Shown: positions 45,445 to 56,040, numbered from the stretch's first letter. The stretch is 64,000 nucleotides of DNA from Torymus aiolomorphi (GCA_036365515.1 CM070874.1:171667797-171731796), one strand, 5' to 3'. A program made the numbers and translations. Notes: generated by a model from the sequence alone, not told the origin.

Positions 45445-46675
45445 TTAAGGCTCAGAATAACCGGCAAAACTTTCGAGTAATCGCGCTATAAGATCTCTGA
45501 TGTTTGCGTCGGTATATAACGCCGAAGTCTCGTCTTGCGCTAGGTCGCGGAACCAGCGCTGAATCGTTGCCTGCGGATTATGCGCTATTTGCTCATATAA
45601 CTCCGGCAAACCGTCGACATCGGGGAGCGACGAACGAATTTCCCGATACATCAGATCGCGCGTGCGGAAAACTATAATAAAAATATTTGACTTTTTAAAA
45701 AACAAAATCAGAAACGCTCTTAAATAAATATATTTTTACTTACATTCGTTGACACGGCGATATGCCGAGTAATTGTGATTGTAGTCGGCGGTAACCATGT
45801 TTGCCACGCCTTGCAAACCCGTCAAGAGCCGTTCACGATCGGCGCGCACAGTGTTTGCAGCTGTGCTGTTATCTTCGACATTCACGTTGGGCGCATGGCT
45901 CGCGATAAGACGTCGTTCTGCTTCTGTCACTAGCGGACGATCGTACATCTCAAGCCCGTCGGCAATCTCGAGGTCCCTGTGCAGCATCTCTTCTAGGCGC
46001 CTATCAACCTCGATTCGCGCCACTCACTCCTCTTCCGTCTCCGACTGCCCCACCTCGTCGTCGTCGCTGTCGTCGAAATGCTCCCACGCGATAAGCGACG
46101 GGCTTTCGGGCTGGGCGTCTTCGGGGTGGTCATCTTCGGACCTGTGCACGTCGGCCGCGACAACCAGCTGCTCGTCCGCACCTTCGCTCTCCGTATCAGT
46201 GCGGCGACATGGCTGCCACGCTTGGCTCGAAATGCGTCTCATCGCTGGCCGCACTCGAGCTATCGGATAGTTCCGTATCCGAATCATCGCGAATGAGGCT
46301 CTCGTAAGCTGTAAATAAAAATATGTAAATAAAAAAAAGTAAAGGAAAATTATTTTGAAAAAAATTTTTAGACTTACCTAAACGTTCCTCGCGTGCATTC
46401 GCAATACCGCGAAACACGGGCAATCCACTTAATCGGCGCTCGAAGACATCATCTTCAATGACGGTCTGTACTTCGCGCGAACAAGCGAATGCGTTGTAAA
46501 GGCACACTATTGCGCGATACCCTGCCATTCTTAGTAGTAGCTGTAATTGCACTGATAAGTTTTCATACGACATACGCCGTAAACGCCGCAGCCACGCGGG
46601 ATTTCTGCCGTGACGGGCTCTAGCCGCGAGCCGTAACACAGCCTTCCGCAACGAACTATTTGCCTGATTATCCAT
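45445..46675 (-). pseudogene. Spliced three-exon Polinton gene of unknown function, broken in exon 2
   Basis: Exon 1 is 46675-46378 (ATG, MDNQANSSLRK), exon 2 is 46308-45744 and exon 3 is 45671-45445. Both introns are about 70 bp with GTAAGT donors and TTTACAG or TTATAG acceptors, and the phases agree. Exon 1 is a basic helical region (KAVLRLAARARHGRNPAW). Exon 2 is very acidic (DDSDTELSDSSS, HFDDSDDDEVGQSETEEE), then helical. Exon 3 ends LLESFAGYSEP. Exon 2 carries a frame change near 46200 and an in-frame TGA at about 46024. I do not recognise the family. An acidic regulator is possible. Confidence 0.6.
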
Positions 46676-46768
46676 CTCGAAACTTCTGAATAGACTGATC
46701 GCGTCGCATGCGAGCTTGGGCTTCTTATACACACACACACACGTCATCTTTGAAACGCACCCCAACAA

Positions 46769-47698
46769 AAGTATGATAAAAAAATTAGTTATCTAGTCAT
46801 CTCGAAGAAGTTGACGACAGCGCCCTACCCCATGAGCACATTTTCTTCGAAACATTCCCGAGAGTCAAAATAAACATCTTATGAAAAAAGAGTGGACATC
46901 GAAAAAAATAGTAGCACTATACAGCCACTCCAGCTGAGAAAACAGGAACAACACTTCCTCAAACGTACGTGCGTGGGACCAGCACCGTAAAATACGACCC
47001 TATTGATGCGAGAAAGCCGAGAAGCGCACTTGAGATAAAAACTATACAGCTCGTTGTGTCGCCCCAGTCGGGGATATTGTTTTACAAAACATTACTCACC
47101 CGGCCGGACGAAATTAGAGAAAACTCTAAATACAGACTAGCATTGTGAGTCTACTAGTTCGTTTATCGCTCGTAAGTACGTCGTAAATACCTCACAACGG
47201 CAAAAATGTACAGGCTTTCCCCGAGCAGGTCACTTTCTTCTGAGCGCACACCAACGGCTGAAAATTGTCTTGCCCTGAGAACGCTTGAAAAGTGACCCCA
47301 AGGCTCTGGCACTTTTTTTTCGCAACCCACGCTGTTCCCTAAGAATTTTCTCGACCTAATACTACAAATCGTAAAACTGAGAGTTTCTGTAGGAAACGTG
47401 TGTGCTTACTCTGTCCTCCTGGACAGATTCTCATCTCTTTATCCACCATAAACCCCTGCGATTAATCGGGTACTTTTTCATCGCTCACACTATTCCCCGA
47501 GAATTTTATAACACTACTATAAAACTGAAAGTTTCTGTAGGAAACGCTCATACTTACTCCCTCGCCCTGGCCAGTTGCTCCCCACTCTACCCTCCACGCC
47601 CGTACACTTAAAAGAGCGGGGTGTGCACTGCACTACCACAGTACCAACCAAGCTTAGCTGGACACATTGTCGCCGTCGTCGTCAGCAGCAGCAGCACC
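46769..47698 (+). other. Non-coding region with direct repeats, upstream of the plus-strand genes
   Basis: It sits between the divergently oriented spliced gene and the first plus-strand gene. A phrase aaaactgagagtttctgtaggaaacg ... cttactc ... ctggacag at about 47373-47425 recurs at about 47521-47573. Its upstream partner (ccctaagaatttt / ccccgagaatttt) also recurs, giving a unit of about 150 bp. It is probably the bidirectional promoter region. No gene is seen. Confidence 0.6.
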
Positions 47699-47953
47699 AT
47701 GGAATCCCTAGAAAATTTTAAATTCATTGAAAATATTTTTCAAGGTGTTTTCAATGAGCAATACTGGGTGTATAAGAAGATAGCCGCTTCCGACACAGAC
47801 CTCGAACAGCTCACAGAAAACATAGAAAACAAGAGTGTCCGCTGTTTAAATTGCGCCACGCAGCGCTTGTGGAGCGAGCGAAAATACAATAAAGATGCTC
47901 AAGAAGTGTACGACCGCCTAACAGCGGATATAGCGGTACTCCTGGGAGCCTAG
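47699..47953 (+). CDS. Small plus-strand Polinton protein (84 aa)
   Basis: The start is ATG in an excellent Kozak context (caccATGg). The protein is MESLENFKFIENIFQG... with a CLNC pair near residue 50 and an amphipathic helix (DAQEVYDRLTADIAVLL) at its end. It is one of only two plausible plus-strand genes of the element, next to the right TIR. Family unknown; the start context and amino-acid pattern support a real gene. Confidence 0.5.
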   Translation: MESLENFKFIENIFQGVFNEQYWVYKKIAASDTDLEQLTENIENKSVRCLNCATQRLWSERKYNKDAQEVYDRLTADIAVLLGA

Positions 47954-48365
47954 CCAGAGAACGAGAGACAGCGTGTGCGGACTCGAAGCATGAGCCGTAT
48001 ACAACTTCCAGATACGCACCAAAGGCTGTACTCATCACGCATCGAGAGACAGCGCAGACGGACGCGGTGCAGGGGGCGTATACGGTAAAGGCCGTACTCA
48101 TTACGCATGCATCGTTGCCGATAAAAGCAGGATACAGAGTGAGGCTAACGGGACCCCCACCACCACCACCACCACCGACGACACCAGCGCCATTGCGTCA
48201 TACCGACAACATAGCAGCGGCGTGGAAATTGAAGAAACGCCCCGAAACCCATTTGCACAACCAGCGAGGCCCCCCCACCACCGAGGCCCCCACCACTGCA
48301 GCCGCCGTCACCCGCGACATCACGCCGTACCGCCAGCATAGCCGCTCGCCAGTATTGCTCGGACC

Positions 48366-48740
48366 ATGGAGCAAACAAATCGAAAAATTGCCACTCTGCA
48401 GCACCGGCTCACCATCGCCCGCAACCGACTGGAGCGCTACAGGGTGGATGTGAACCGTACCGCCCGAGAAGTAGAGCATATTAAAGAAGAAATACTGGCC
48501 ACCGCACAGCAGCAGCAGCAGCAAGTACAACAAGTACAACAACAGCAAACCAGACCGCCAGCGGGAACATGCTGCAGTTCATGCAGAACAATATTCCGCC
48601 CTCTACGACGCAATCCAGATGGCCTGGCGTGGGAGCAGTGTTGGCGCTGTAGCCAATTCAGGTGCGCCACGTGTAAAAATAGTCCATGCGGATGCCTCCA
48701 ACAAATGGACGCACCGCGATCGCCATCGCCGCCGTCGTGA
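48366..48740 (+). CDS. Small coiled-coil/zinc-binding Polinton protein (124 aa)
   Basis: The start is ATG in a good Kozak context (accATGg). The N-terminal half is a coiled coil (IATLQHRLTIARNRLERY, then AREVEHIKEEIL), followed by glutamine runs. The C-terminal half has a compact cysteine cluster, CCSSC, then CWRCSQFRCATCKNSPCGC, that should bind zinc like a RING or B-box finger. Coiled coil plus such a finger suggests an assembly or ubiquitin-related regulator; this is inference from architecture. The spacer from 47954 to 48365 is a repetitive, proline- or histidine-biased stretch with no gene that I trust. Confidence 0.55.
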   Translation: MEQTNRKIATLQHRLTIARNRLERYRVDVNRTAREVEHIKEEILATAQQQQQQVQQVQQQQTRPPAGTCCSSCRTIFRPLRRNPDGLAWEQCWRCSQFRCATCKNSPCGCLQQMDAPRSPSPPS

Positions 48741-48839
48741 TCGCTGCACCACCACCATCACCACTACTACCAGCAAGAACAGCAAAAAGTGTAGTGTGCG
48801 CAGTGTGTGAAACGACTGTGTGTGTTGGACTTGCGTAAT

Positions 48840-49160
48840 ATTCCTTTGTGTGGGCATGTACGTGTGCAACGCCGCCTATATGTATCTAAAATATTCCTTT
48901 GTGTGTGTGCAACGATATGTATATATATATATATGGACATTCAAGTGATCTTATATTTACCGACTGTGTGTGTGTGTACGTGTGCAACGCCACCTATATG
49001 TATGTAAAATATTCCTTTGTGTGTGTGCAACGATATATATGTACATTCGCGCCCGCGTAATATTCCTTTGTGTGTGCCTGTATGAGTGTACGCGTGCAAC
49101 GCCACCTATATGTATGACAAATATTCAGTGTGAAACGATGTATGTACATTCGCGTCCGTG
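48840..49160 (+). repeat. Three-copy tandem repeat near the right TIR
   Basis: A unit of about 115-125 bp (gtgtgcaacgccacctatatgtat, then aaaatattcctttgtgtgtgtgcaacgatat, then atgtacattcgcgccc) is present three times, starting near 48852, 48977 and 49095. It contains TG and TA runs. Confidence 0.85.
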
Positions 49161-49244
49161 TGTGTGTTAAATAAAAATTAATATTTTTTAATTTAAAAAT
49201 TATTTTTATATTATCCACTTCCTCGCATCCACCTCCTCTCTCAC

Positions 49245-49838
49245 AAATCCACACACCAGTACACTCAAGCCGCCCGGAGAACATGTGCGTGACCGATATA
49301 GTGTAGGCCTCCCGCGCTCAATCTGCCCGTGGAGAAAAGGGATAGCAGCTAGCTCGTGACGGGTATAGCGTAGTCCGCCGGGCGCCAGCGGTGCGCTCAA
49401 GCTGAAGGAGTGGGGGGCGCCATGACTGGTATAGCGCACCAGCAGGCATCACTGACCGCTATAGCGCCCACAGAGGTATGTATAGCGTAGTCCGCCCCCT
49501 CTCTGCTGCTCAAGCTGAAGGAGTGGGGGACGCCATGACTGGTATAGCGCAACAGCAGACATCACTGACCGCTATAGCGCGCCCAGAGGTATCAGGTTAC
49601 GGCGCCATCAAGTGGTTACTTTAACAGTAGCTCATTAACAATAGGCTATTAATCATTGTTTATATAAATAAACACTAATTAACTATTGTTTTGCTACTGT
49701 TTTGCTATTGTTTATATAAACAAACACTTAAGATAAGAGATGTTTATATAAACACTTCAGTCAAGTGCCCACTTGAAGATGACACCGGAAGTGTAACCTG
49801 ATACCTATCTATCTCGCTATAGTGGTACACTTACTACT
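49245..49838 (-). repeat. Polinton right terminal inverted repeat with internal duplication
   Basis: It matches the left TIR but is longer, because a block of about 110 bp (gctcaagctgaaggagtggggg ... catcactgaccgctatagcgc) occurs twice, at about 49395-49480 and 49509-49590. The left TIR has it once. GTTTATATAAAC palindromes lie at 49710-49721 and 49742-49753. Confidence 0.9.
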
Positions 49839-49844
49839 CTCACC
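49839..49844 (+). repeat. Polinton target-site duplication, right copy (CTCACC)
   Basis: Identical to 26380-26385 and directly abutting the right ACTACT terminus. Confidence 0.93.
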
Positions 49845-50124
49845 TTCCGTTAAAACTGTATAAAATGTACCTTTGTGTTTTTTTTATTAATCAGAAGTGT
49901 TGAAGTTTTCATTTTGCCCACCCTAGTTAATGACTAAACACACCTAAAACAATAGTTTTCCGTATACTATTCAAAAATATTTCATGCAAAATCAATTTCT
50001 AAAGAGCTAGGCCTGTTAAAACACGATTTTTTTTTATTTTGATAAAAATTATGAAAATAAAGTACCTATTATAAATTTTACAATAGCAAAAAAGATTCTC
50101 CTGAGTATTGCGGTCGTGCCTATT

Positions 50125-50249
50125 ATGTAAAAACGAAGTTTTTACATAGGGAGGGGGGGCGACGATCGAAGCGAGGAGGTGTGTGTGGGGCGCGGGAGGG
50201 TTGGCGTGTCGAGCGCAGCAAGACACGCAGGGGGGCACAGGCCCCCTAG
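50125..50249 (+). other. Possible Helitron-like 3' end
   Basis: A hairpin TATGTAAAAAC-gaa-GTTTTTACATA (50125-50149) is followed by a G-rich stretch and a GGGGGC-ACAG-GCCCCC hairpin (50231-50246), then TAGT. The resulting CTAG directly before T fits the Helitron 3' terminus (hairpin, then CTRR, inserted before T). No rolling-circle replicase is seen, and the left end is unknown. Confidence 0.35.
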
Positions 50250-51009
50250 TTGAAATTAAAAACACCAGAAAGGTCAATATCGTGCCCTATATTCGACATG
50301 CCCTGAATACCTGTTTTAAATAAAACTAGTATAATATTTTTACTTTAATGAGCATATTGCAGTTTAATACAATAAATAAAATACATGAAATTGTGTGTGC
50401 ATATATGCGTGCGCACGTGTGTGTACATATGTACATTTATCGTCACGGTCCCAGTTCCGGATTAGGACTATTGTAAGTTCCTGAAAACAAAAGGCTATTT
50501 TTGAGGTACGCAATATTTCTATAACTTACAATTAGTCAATTTGGTTTAAAAAACTAAAATTTATGTTTAGTCAATTAGAATTTTATTTATAAATTAATGC
50601 TTATATCATAACACAAAAAGTTCAAAAAAGTGTTAAAATAAGTGATCAGAAATTGGGCTAATCAAGCTAAGTTTACGTGTATTTTAAATAAAAATCAATA
50701 CCGAAACAGACAGGTGATCAGGAATAGGTTCTTCCAATTTGACACACATTTAAAAGGGAAAATCATAAATTCATCAGAAACGGTGGGACCGTAACGGTAT
50801 TAAACGTGAACGATGCTCTTTACCTATAATAAACAAATAAAATAAATAAAATTGTGTGTGCATGTAATATTGTAGTAATTATAATATATTTTCATTTCAG
50901 TAAAACAAGGGTTTATTTTAAAAAAGAAGATAAATTATGAAATATCTGCAATAAATGTAAATTAAATAGACGTTCATGAAAATACAACAGAATTATTTTT
51001 AGTAAAATA
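50250..51009. other. AT-rich non-coding DNA
   Basis: No gene is seen. A phrase aaataaaat...aattgtgtgtgcat recurs near 50380 and 50850. Confidence 0.5.
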
Positions 51010-51525
51010 ATAATTATAAAATTAATAATCTATGGCTGTTACTTGGACGTCATTGCCTCAAAATAAAATAAAAATATGGCTATTAATCCACTGGCTGTGG
51101 TGTCATTATTATCCACAATTTTTAATCCTAACAATATCAAAATTGAGCAATCAGAAGCTAACGAACAAGAGATAATTTTATATCATGTTATAGAAAATAT
51201 AATAAAGGATAGTGTAAATTACAATTTACTAACAGAAGAAGAATATACTCTTTGAGGAAAAGTACAGTGATATACCACTGGCGAAAAAAGTTACGTGATT
51301 AATCATATGATTTATCACTTGATTTCTCACGTAATTTCTCACGTGATTTCTCGCTTGACGATTTGCCGCGATTTATCACGTAATTAATCACGTGAAAAAT
51401 CACGTGACAATACAAACATAAAAAAATTATATATAACGCTTATTCTTTAATGAAACTTGTTTCCTCAATGGATAGCAAATACATTATCGCAGAAACAAAC
51501 GATACATTAAATTTCCGATCCAACC

Positions 51526-51588
51526 GAGAATCGAACTCACAAACTTTGGGTTCCTACGCAGGCACCCTGTCCATTATTACGCTATCAC
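51526..51588 (-). other. tRNA-like promoter motif, left arm of the foldback element
   Basis: The complement reads box A-like GTGATAGCGTAATAATGG and box B-like GAGTTCGATTCTC (51526-51538). It mirrors the right-arm copy, so pol III-type transcription from either arm would run outward from the palindrome centre. Confidence 0.5.
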
Positions 51589-52484
51589 TCGCTTCAAAAA
51601 TTGTGGTCATTTTCGCCTACATAAGCTTCATTCTCCATATTTATTGCTATGTTAGTTAGATTATTTATGTAAAATATCAATGATTTGTAAAAATTATTTA
51701 TTTATACACTATTTTAATAAAATGCGTAACTTACATTGAAACATTAATTAATTAAATTCGAATAACTTAAGAATGTAGTGCCGGTAAAGTAGAAATCAGG
51801 TAACTAGATATTAATTTTTTTTTCTTTTTAAACAAAATACCGAATTATTTATATAAAATGTTACGTATGTAAAATTGTAAATAATGATCATTACGTTTTT
51901 AAAAATTTATATTACTTTCGAAAAAATTATTTGAATTTAATTAATTAATATTTTGATGTAAGTTACTCATTTTCTTTAAATAGTGTATAAATAAATAATT
52001 ATTAGAAATCATTGATATTCTAGATAAATAATCGTCCTTCATATTTATTTAATTGCTGATTAATTGAAATTATTTAATTTCTTACTTAATTTTGATCATT
52101 TTAAAAATAAATAATTTATATTGAGGTATTAAATAATTAAATTCGAATAACTTTTTCAAAAGCAATACAAATTTTTAAAAACGTAATGATCATTATTTAC
52201 AATTTTATATACGTAACATTTTATAAAAAGTAATTCGGTATTTTAAAAAAAAAAAACATAATTCTGTACTTACCTAATTTCTACTTTATCGGCTCTACAT
52301 TCTTAAGTTATTCGAATTTAATGAATTAGTGTTTTAATGTAAGTTACGCATTTTATTAAAATAGTGTATAAATAAATAATTTTTACAAACCATTAATATT
52401 TTACATAAATAGTCAAATTGAAATAGCAATAAATATGGAGAATGCAGCTTATGTAGGTGAAAATGACCACAATATTTCAAGCGA

Positions 52485-52544
52485 GTGATAGCGTAATGGA
52501 TAGCGTGCCTGCGCAGAAACTCAAAGTTCGTGAGTTCGATTCTC
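52485..52544 (+). other. tRNA-like promoter motif, right arm of the foldback element
   Basis: GTGATAGCGTAATGG (box A-like) and GAGTTCGATTCTC (box B-like, 52532-52544) are spaced as in a tRNA. The left arm has the inverted counterpart at about 51526-51588. The acceptor and anticodon stems are poor, so it is tRNA-derived, not a functional tRNA. Confidence 0.55.
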
Positions 52545-54063
52545 GGACGGGTCGGAAATTTTATGTACCGTTTTTTTCTGCGATAATGTATTTGCTATCC
52601 ATTGAGAAAACAAGTTTCATTAATGAATAAGCGTTATATATTATTTTTTTATGTTTGTATTGTCACATGATTTTTCACGTGATTAATCACGTGAGAAATA
52701 ACGTAAGAAACCAAGTGATAAATCATATGATTAATCACGTGACTTTTTTCGCCAGGGACTTCCACAAGATATTGAAGAAGATGATGAATTACATAAAGAT
52801 TATGCAGAGATTCCTGCTTTTTTCCCGAATCAAGAATATGTTGACTTTGTATATAAGAAAAAGGCAGTAGATTATTGGCAAAGTGGAAAAAGAAAGCAAT
52901 TTTTATCCTTAAATACTGTATAGTCAAAGTATAAAAAAGTTACGTCTGATCGTCAATTGCGACAGTGGAAATTACAAGTTGAAGCAGGGGCTGACAGAAA
53001 AGCTATACTGTATGGAATAACAACTTATGTACTTGAAAAAGTTAAAGAAGCGATAAAATAAAAAATGACTGCATGATATTGATATAAAAAGATGGGCTCT
53101 CGTAAAGAAAGCAGAAATAAATATTCCATGGTTTAAAGCTTCACATAGATGGATACAAATGTTCAAAAGAAAAATATCACATTGTTTGACGAAAAATAAC
53201 AAAATTTATTATTGTATCATCTGCAAAAAAGGCAGTAGAATTTGAACAACTCAAAGAAAATTTTGTTAACGACATTAAAAATTTAATTGAAGTACACGGT
53301 ACACAAAACGTTTATAATTTTATAATTCTGATCAGAGTTGGTTCAATTTAGAGATACATAGTGGTCGCACGCTTTCTTATAAGAGGATTAAGCAAGTGTA
53401 AAACATCGTTCAATCGGTATCTTCTACAACACACAGCTATACCGTCTAACCAACAATATCAGCAGAGGGAAAGCTTATGTCTCCGTTATTTATAGTTTTG
53501 AAAGAGGCTCATGAACAATTTGGAACTAGAGTAATGGAAACTTTATTCAGACCAGAAAATGTATACGTAGAAGCATCAGCATCCGGCAAATTATCCAAGG
53601 AGCTGTTTCAAATTTGGATTCTAAATTTATTTTTGACTCACACTGGGAATTCACCTGTACTACTATTAGATTCATGGACTGGGCAATGTGAAAACACTGT
53701 AAAGGAAGCTGTACCTAAAGAGACAAATCTTATATTGAAAACGATACCAAAATGCACAACTGGTCAGATACAACCTCTTGATGTATATGGTTTTCGATTA
53801 TGGAAAAACTTTATAAGAAAATTCTCAGACATAACACTTCTTAAGAATTATGATGTTAACTTACACGAGAGAAATAAAATAATCAAACTGCAATCTCTAA
53901 CGCATAATTCATTTTCTTCACCAAGATTCCAAAATGCTTTTAAATACGCATGTTATAAAAGTGGATATTTAACGGTAAAACCTCCAACCCATGCAAATCC
54001 AGTAGATTTCTGTTTCCATACATCAGAGGAACCAATTTGCGACATATGTGGAGGAATTACAGT

Positions 54064-54700
54064 TGTTACGCCCAGAATTGGGTGTACTTAAATATAAAGG
54101 TTGTGTGTCCTGGGAGTTTAGCCTCGCTCGAGAGCTCTAACTGGTCTAGGATTAAGAAATTGAAGATTATGATATGTGTATATATATATGTATGTATATT
54201 TTTCGTGTATTGCACTTTGATACAAAATGTAACGACGCTTTTGGCAATAACGTGTGTATGAAATATATAAACTTATGTTGGATTTGTTATGTGCACTTTG
54301 ATACAATAATGTAACGACGCTTTTGGCACAACTTACAATCTAGTTCTTGTTGGATCTTGAGTTGGAGGCTCGTAACGCTGGAATCCTGCAGCGGATACCC
54401 AAGTCTTCGATAGTTCGGCCTTGATCAACTATGCAGAGGCATGCCAGAGGAAGTTCGGGAGTGACGTTGTCTCCTCGTTTGCACGCGGTCTTATACCCGA
54501 CGAGAAAATAAAAAGATGAAATAAGTATTACACGTAAGTCGGGTGCTTACGCGTAATTTCGGCAAGCGCTTACAAAACTGCTGACGGCGACCGCGATTCT
54601 ATATAACCGTACGCGATATATTAGCGTGTTCGATTGCGAAAATATACGAAAAGTGGATTGATGACAGACGTTATCATACGATGTGACGACGGATGTCACA
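54064..54700. mobile_element. Solo LTR (637 bp) with 4-bp target duplication
   Basis: It begins TGTTACGCCC and ends GATGTCACA, so it has TG...CA borders and short inverted ends (TGT/ACA). It is flanked by CAGT on both sides (54060-54063 and 54701-54704). Copy 1 shows the intact site (gcagtcttacgatgtgcatgg near 18389). A TATA-like CTATATAA lies near 54600. A 4-bp duplication is usual for Ty3/gypsy elements; the family is otherwise unknown. Confidence 0.88.
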
Positions 54701-55452
54701 CAGTCATACGATGTGCATGATGCAAAAATATGTTATGTTTTGAACATTTTTTCACATGTTATCATTATTGTCAGACGTAGATTGAATAAAATTTGCAAAT
54801 TCATTAATTTATGTAGAATATATTTATTAATTTTTTTATTTCACGAGAAAATTTCTCTTTCTTAATACAAAGTTTTCACTTATAATCTAGTAATGATAAT
54901 ATTCATAGAGGTAGCGACCCAAATTTAGAACATTTTTTATTTATTTCATTTTTAATGGTAAATATGAATCAAGATAAGCACTTCAAAATTAAAATTAAAA
55001 AAAAGTTTTGTTGAAGTTTTCTTAATCACTAAAAGTAAATAATTAAATTAGAGGTAGCTCATTCCTTACACATTTTTTTTTTTTTTTTTTTTAACTCCGA
55101 AACAAGTTCACTATAATTTTAAAATTTTTTTCAACACATGAATTTCCAACCAAATTTGGTTTATCAAGACATTGCTCTTTCAAAATAATGTGTGAAAAAA
55201 TTACATTTATCCTTATAAAAAATAAGGGATGCAACCCCTCAGCATTAAAACTGTGCCAAAATACTCGTCATTTTATAAGAAAGGTATAGGCGTTGGTTTC
55301 ATTAAAAAATTTCGACTCCATCTCGAGATATTAAAAAAAAACGGTTTTTGGGGGTGAACTTTAAGGGCGGTTTTCAAATATTTTTCGATACTCTAACCAC
55401 TTGCAAAGTTTCATAAAAATTGGAGGCGGCCACTAACAAAAAGGTGATTAAA

Positions 55453-56040
55453 AGAGGGGAATTGTTTCGCTTTGAAAATAGTTATAAGAATAAAAATTTT
55501 TTAAATCGAGTTCACGCATGCTACTAAAAATAAAAAAAGAATTTATCTTTCTTTTTGCTCTCCTGCACCGGATCTGGTGAATGTCCCGAGCATACAAAAT
55601 AAGAAGGTGTTTCGTCCTGGCTGCTGGATTGGACTAATCAGTGATGATCCAGTTGCTGTCATCAGCCACCTGCTGCAATGTGTTTGTGCAGATTACTTAT
55701 AAGTATAGAGTGTTATTTCTCATTTCGAGAAATGATACTCCATCTGGTGGTAAAACAACATATCTACTCAGTCGCTAATGTTTGAAAGGGGGGAATTGTT
55801 TCGCTTTGCAAATAGTTATAAGAATAAAATTTGTTTAAATCGAGTTAACTCAAGCTACTAAAAATAGAAAAAGAATTTATCTTTCTTTTGGCTCTCGTTC
55901 ACCGGATCTGGTGAATATCCGAGCATACAAAATAAGGTGTTTCGTCCTGGCTACTAGATTGGACTCATCAGTGATGATCCGGTAGCCGTCATCAGACACC
56001 TGCCGCAACGTGTTTGTGCACACTCTACTTATAACACTCT
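55453..56040 (+). repeat. Direct duplication of about 250 bp, period about 335 bp
   Basis: The segment aattgtttcgctttgaaaatagttataagaataaa ... caccggatctggtgaat ... gtgtttcgtcctggct ... cagtgatgatcc ... gtgtttgtgca occurs at about 55460-55700 and again at about 55795-56020. It contains the palindromes CACCGGATCTGGTG and GATTGGACT...AATCAGTGATGATC. Confidence 0.9.

Larger units (their letters stand above)
26386..49838 (-). mobile_element. Complete Polinton/Maverick element (23,453 bp)
   Basis: Both ends are visible: AGTAGT at 26386 and ACTACT at 49838. They are flanked by the same hexamer CTCACC (26380-26385 and 49839-49844), the 6-bp duplication expected of Polintons. Long terminal inverted repeats follow. 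Inside are a protein-primed family B DNA polymerase, retroviral-type integrase, FtsK/HerA-like packaging ATPase, adenain-like protease, and major and minor capsid proteins, almost all on the minus strand. These are the diagnostic Polinton (polintovirus) modules. Frameshifts in three genes and a changed catalytic residue in the integrase show the copy is decaying. A 4-kb DNA transposon is nested near its left end. Confidence 0.97.
51276..52757. mobile_element. 1.48-kb foldback element, almost entirely palindromic
   Basis: The ends CACTGGCGAAAAAAGT and its complement (final CGCCAGGG) border two arms of about 700 bp that pair along nearly the full length, with the centre near 52030. Subterminal blocks are packed with TCACGTGAT-type palindromes. 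Copy 1 (gatacacttccac at about 16526) shows the empty site, which suggests that AC was duplicated. No protein is encoded. Nested inverted phrases inside each arm (aataattcggta, aatgatcatta) add secondary structure. Confidence 0.88.
51077..54789 (+). pseudogene. pogo/Tigger-like transposase (copy 2), multiply interrupted
   Basis: It has the same gene order as copy 1: acidic N-terminus, helix-turn-helix (near 53060-53200), and catalytic regions LLLDSWTGQ and QIQPLDVYG in an open frame of about 204 codons (53477-54091). The zinc-finger tail starts CDICGG and is then cut by the solo LTR, and its remainder resumes after 54704. The first Asp region (near 53325-53350) has frame damage and in-frame stops. 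The C-terminal catalytic part is better preserved than in copy 1. Confidence 0.75.
51010..55433 (+). mobile_element. pogo/Tigger-like DNA transposon, copy 2
   Basis: It has the same structure as 16235-19168, including leader and 3' non-coding region. Two later insertions interrupt it, a foldback element and a solo LTR. The comparison with copy 1 defines the outer borders and the empty sites. Confidence 0.75.

Noticed and set aside
48067..48453. Proline-rich plus-strand frame of 128 codons
   Set aside because: Low-complexity repeat sequence with a Pro run from CCA repeats; overlaps the better-supported zinc-cluster gene start.
51420..52570. Functional tRNA genes in the foldback arms
   Set aside because: Boxes A and B are plausible but acceptor, anticodon and T stems do not pair properly; called tRNA-derived only.
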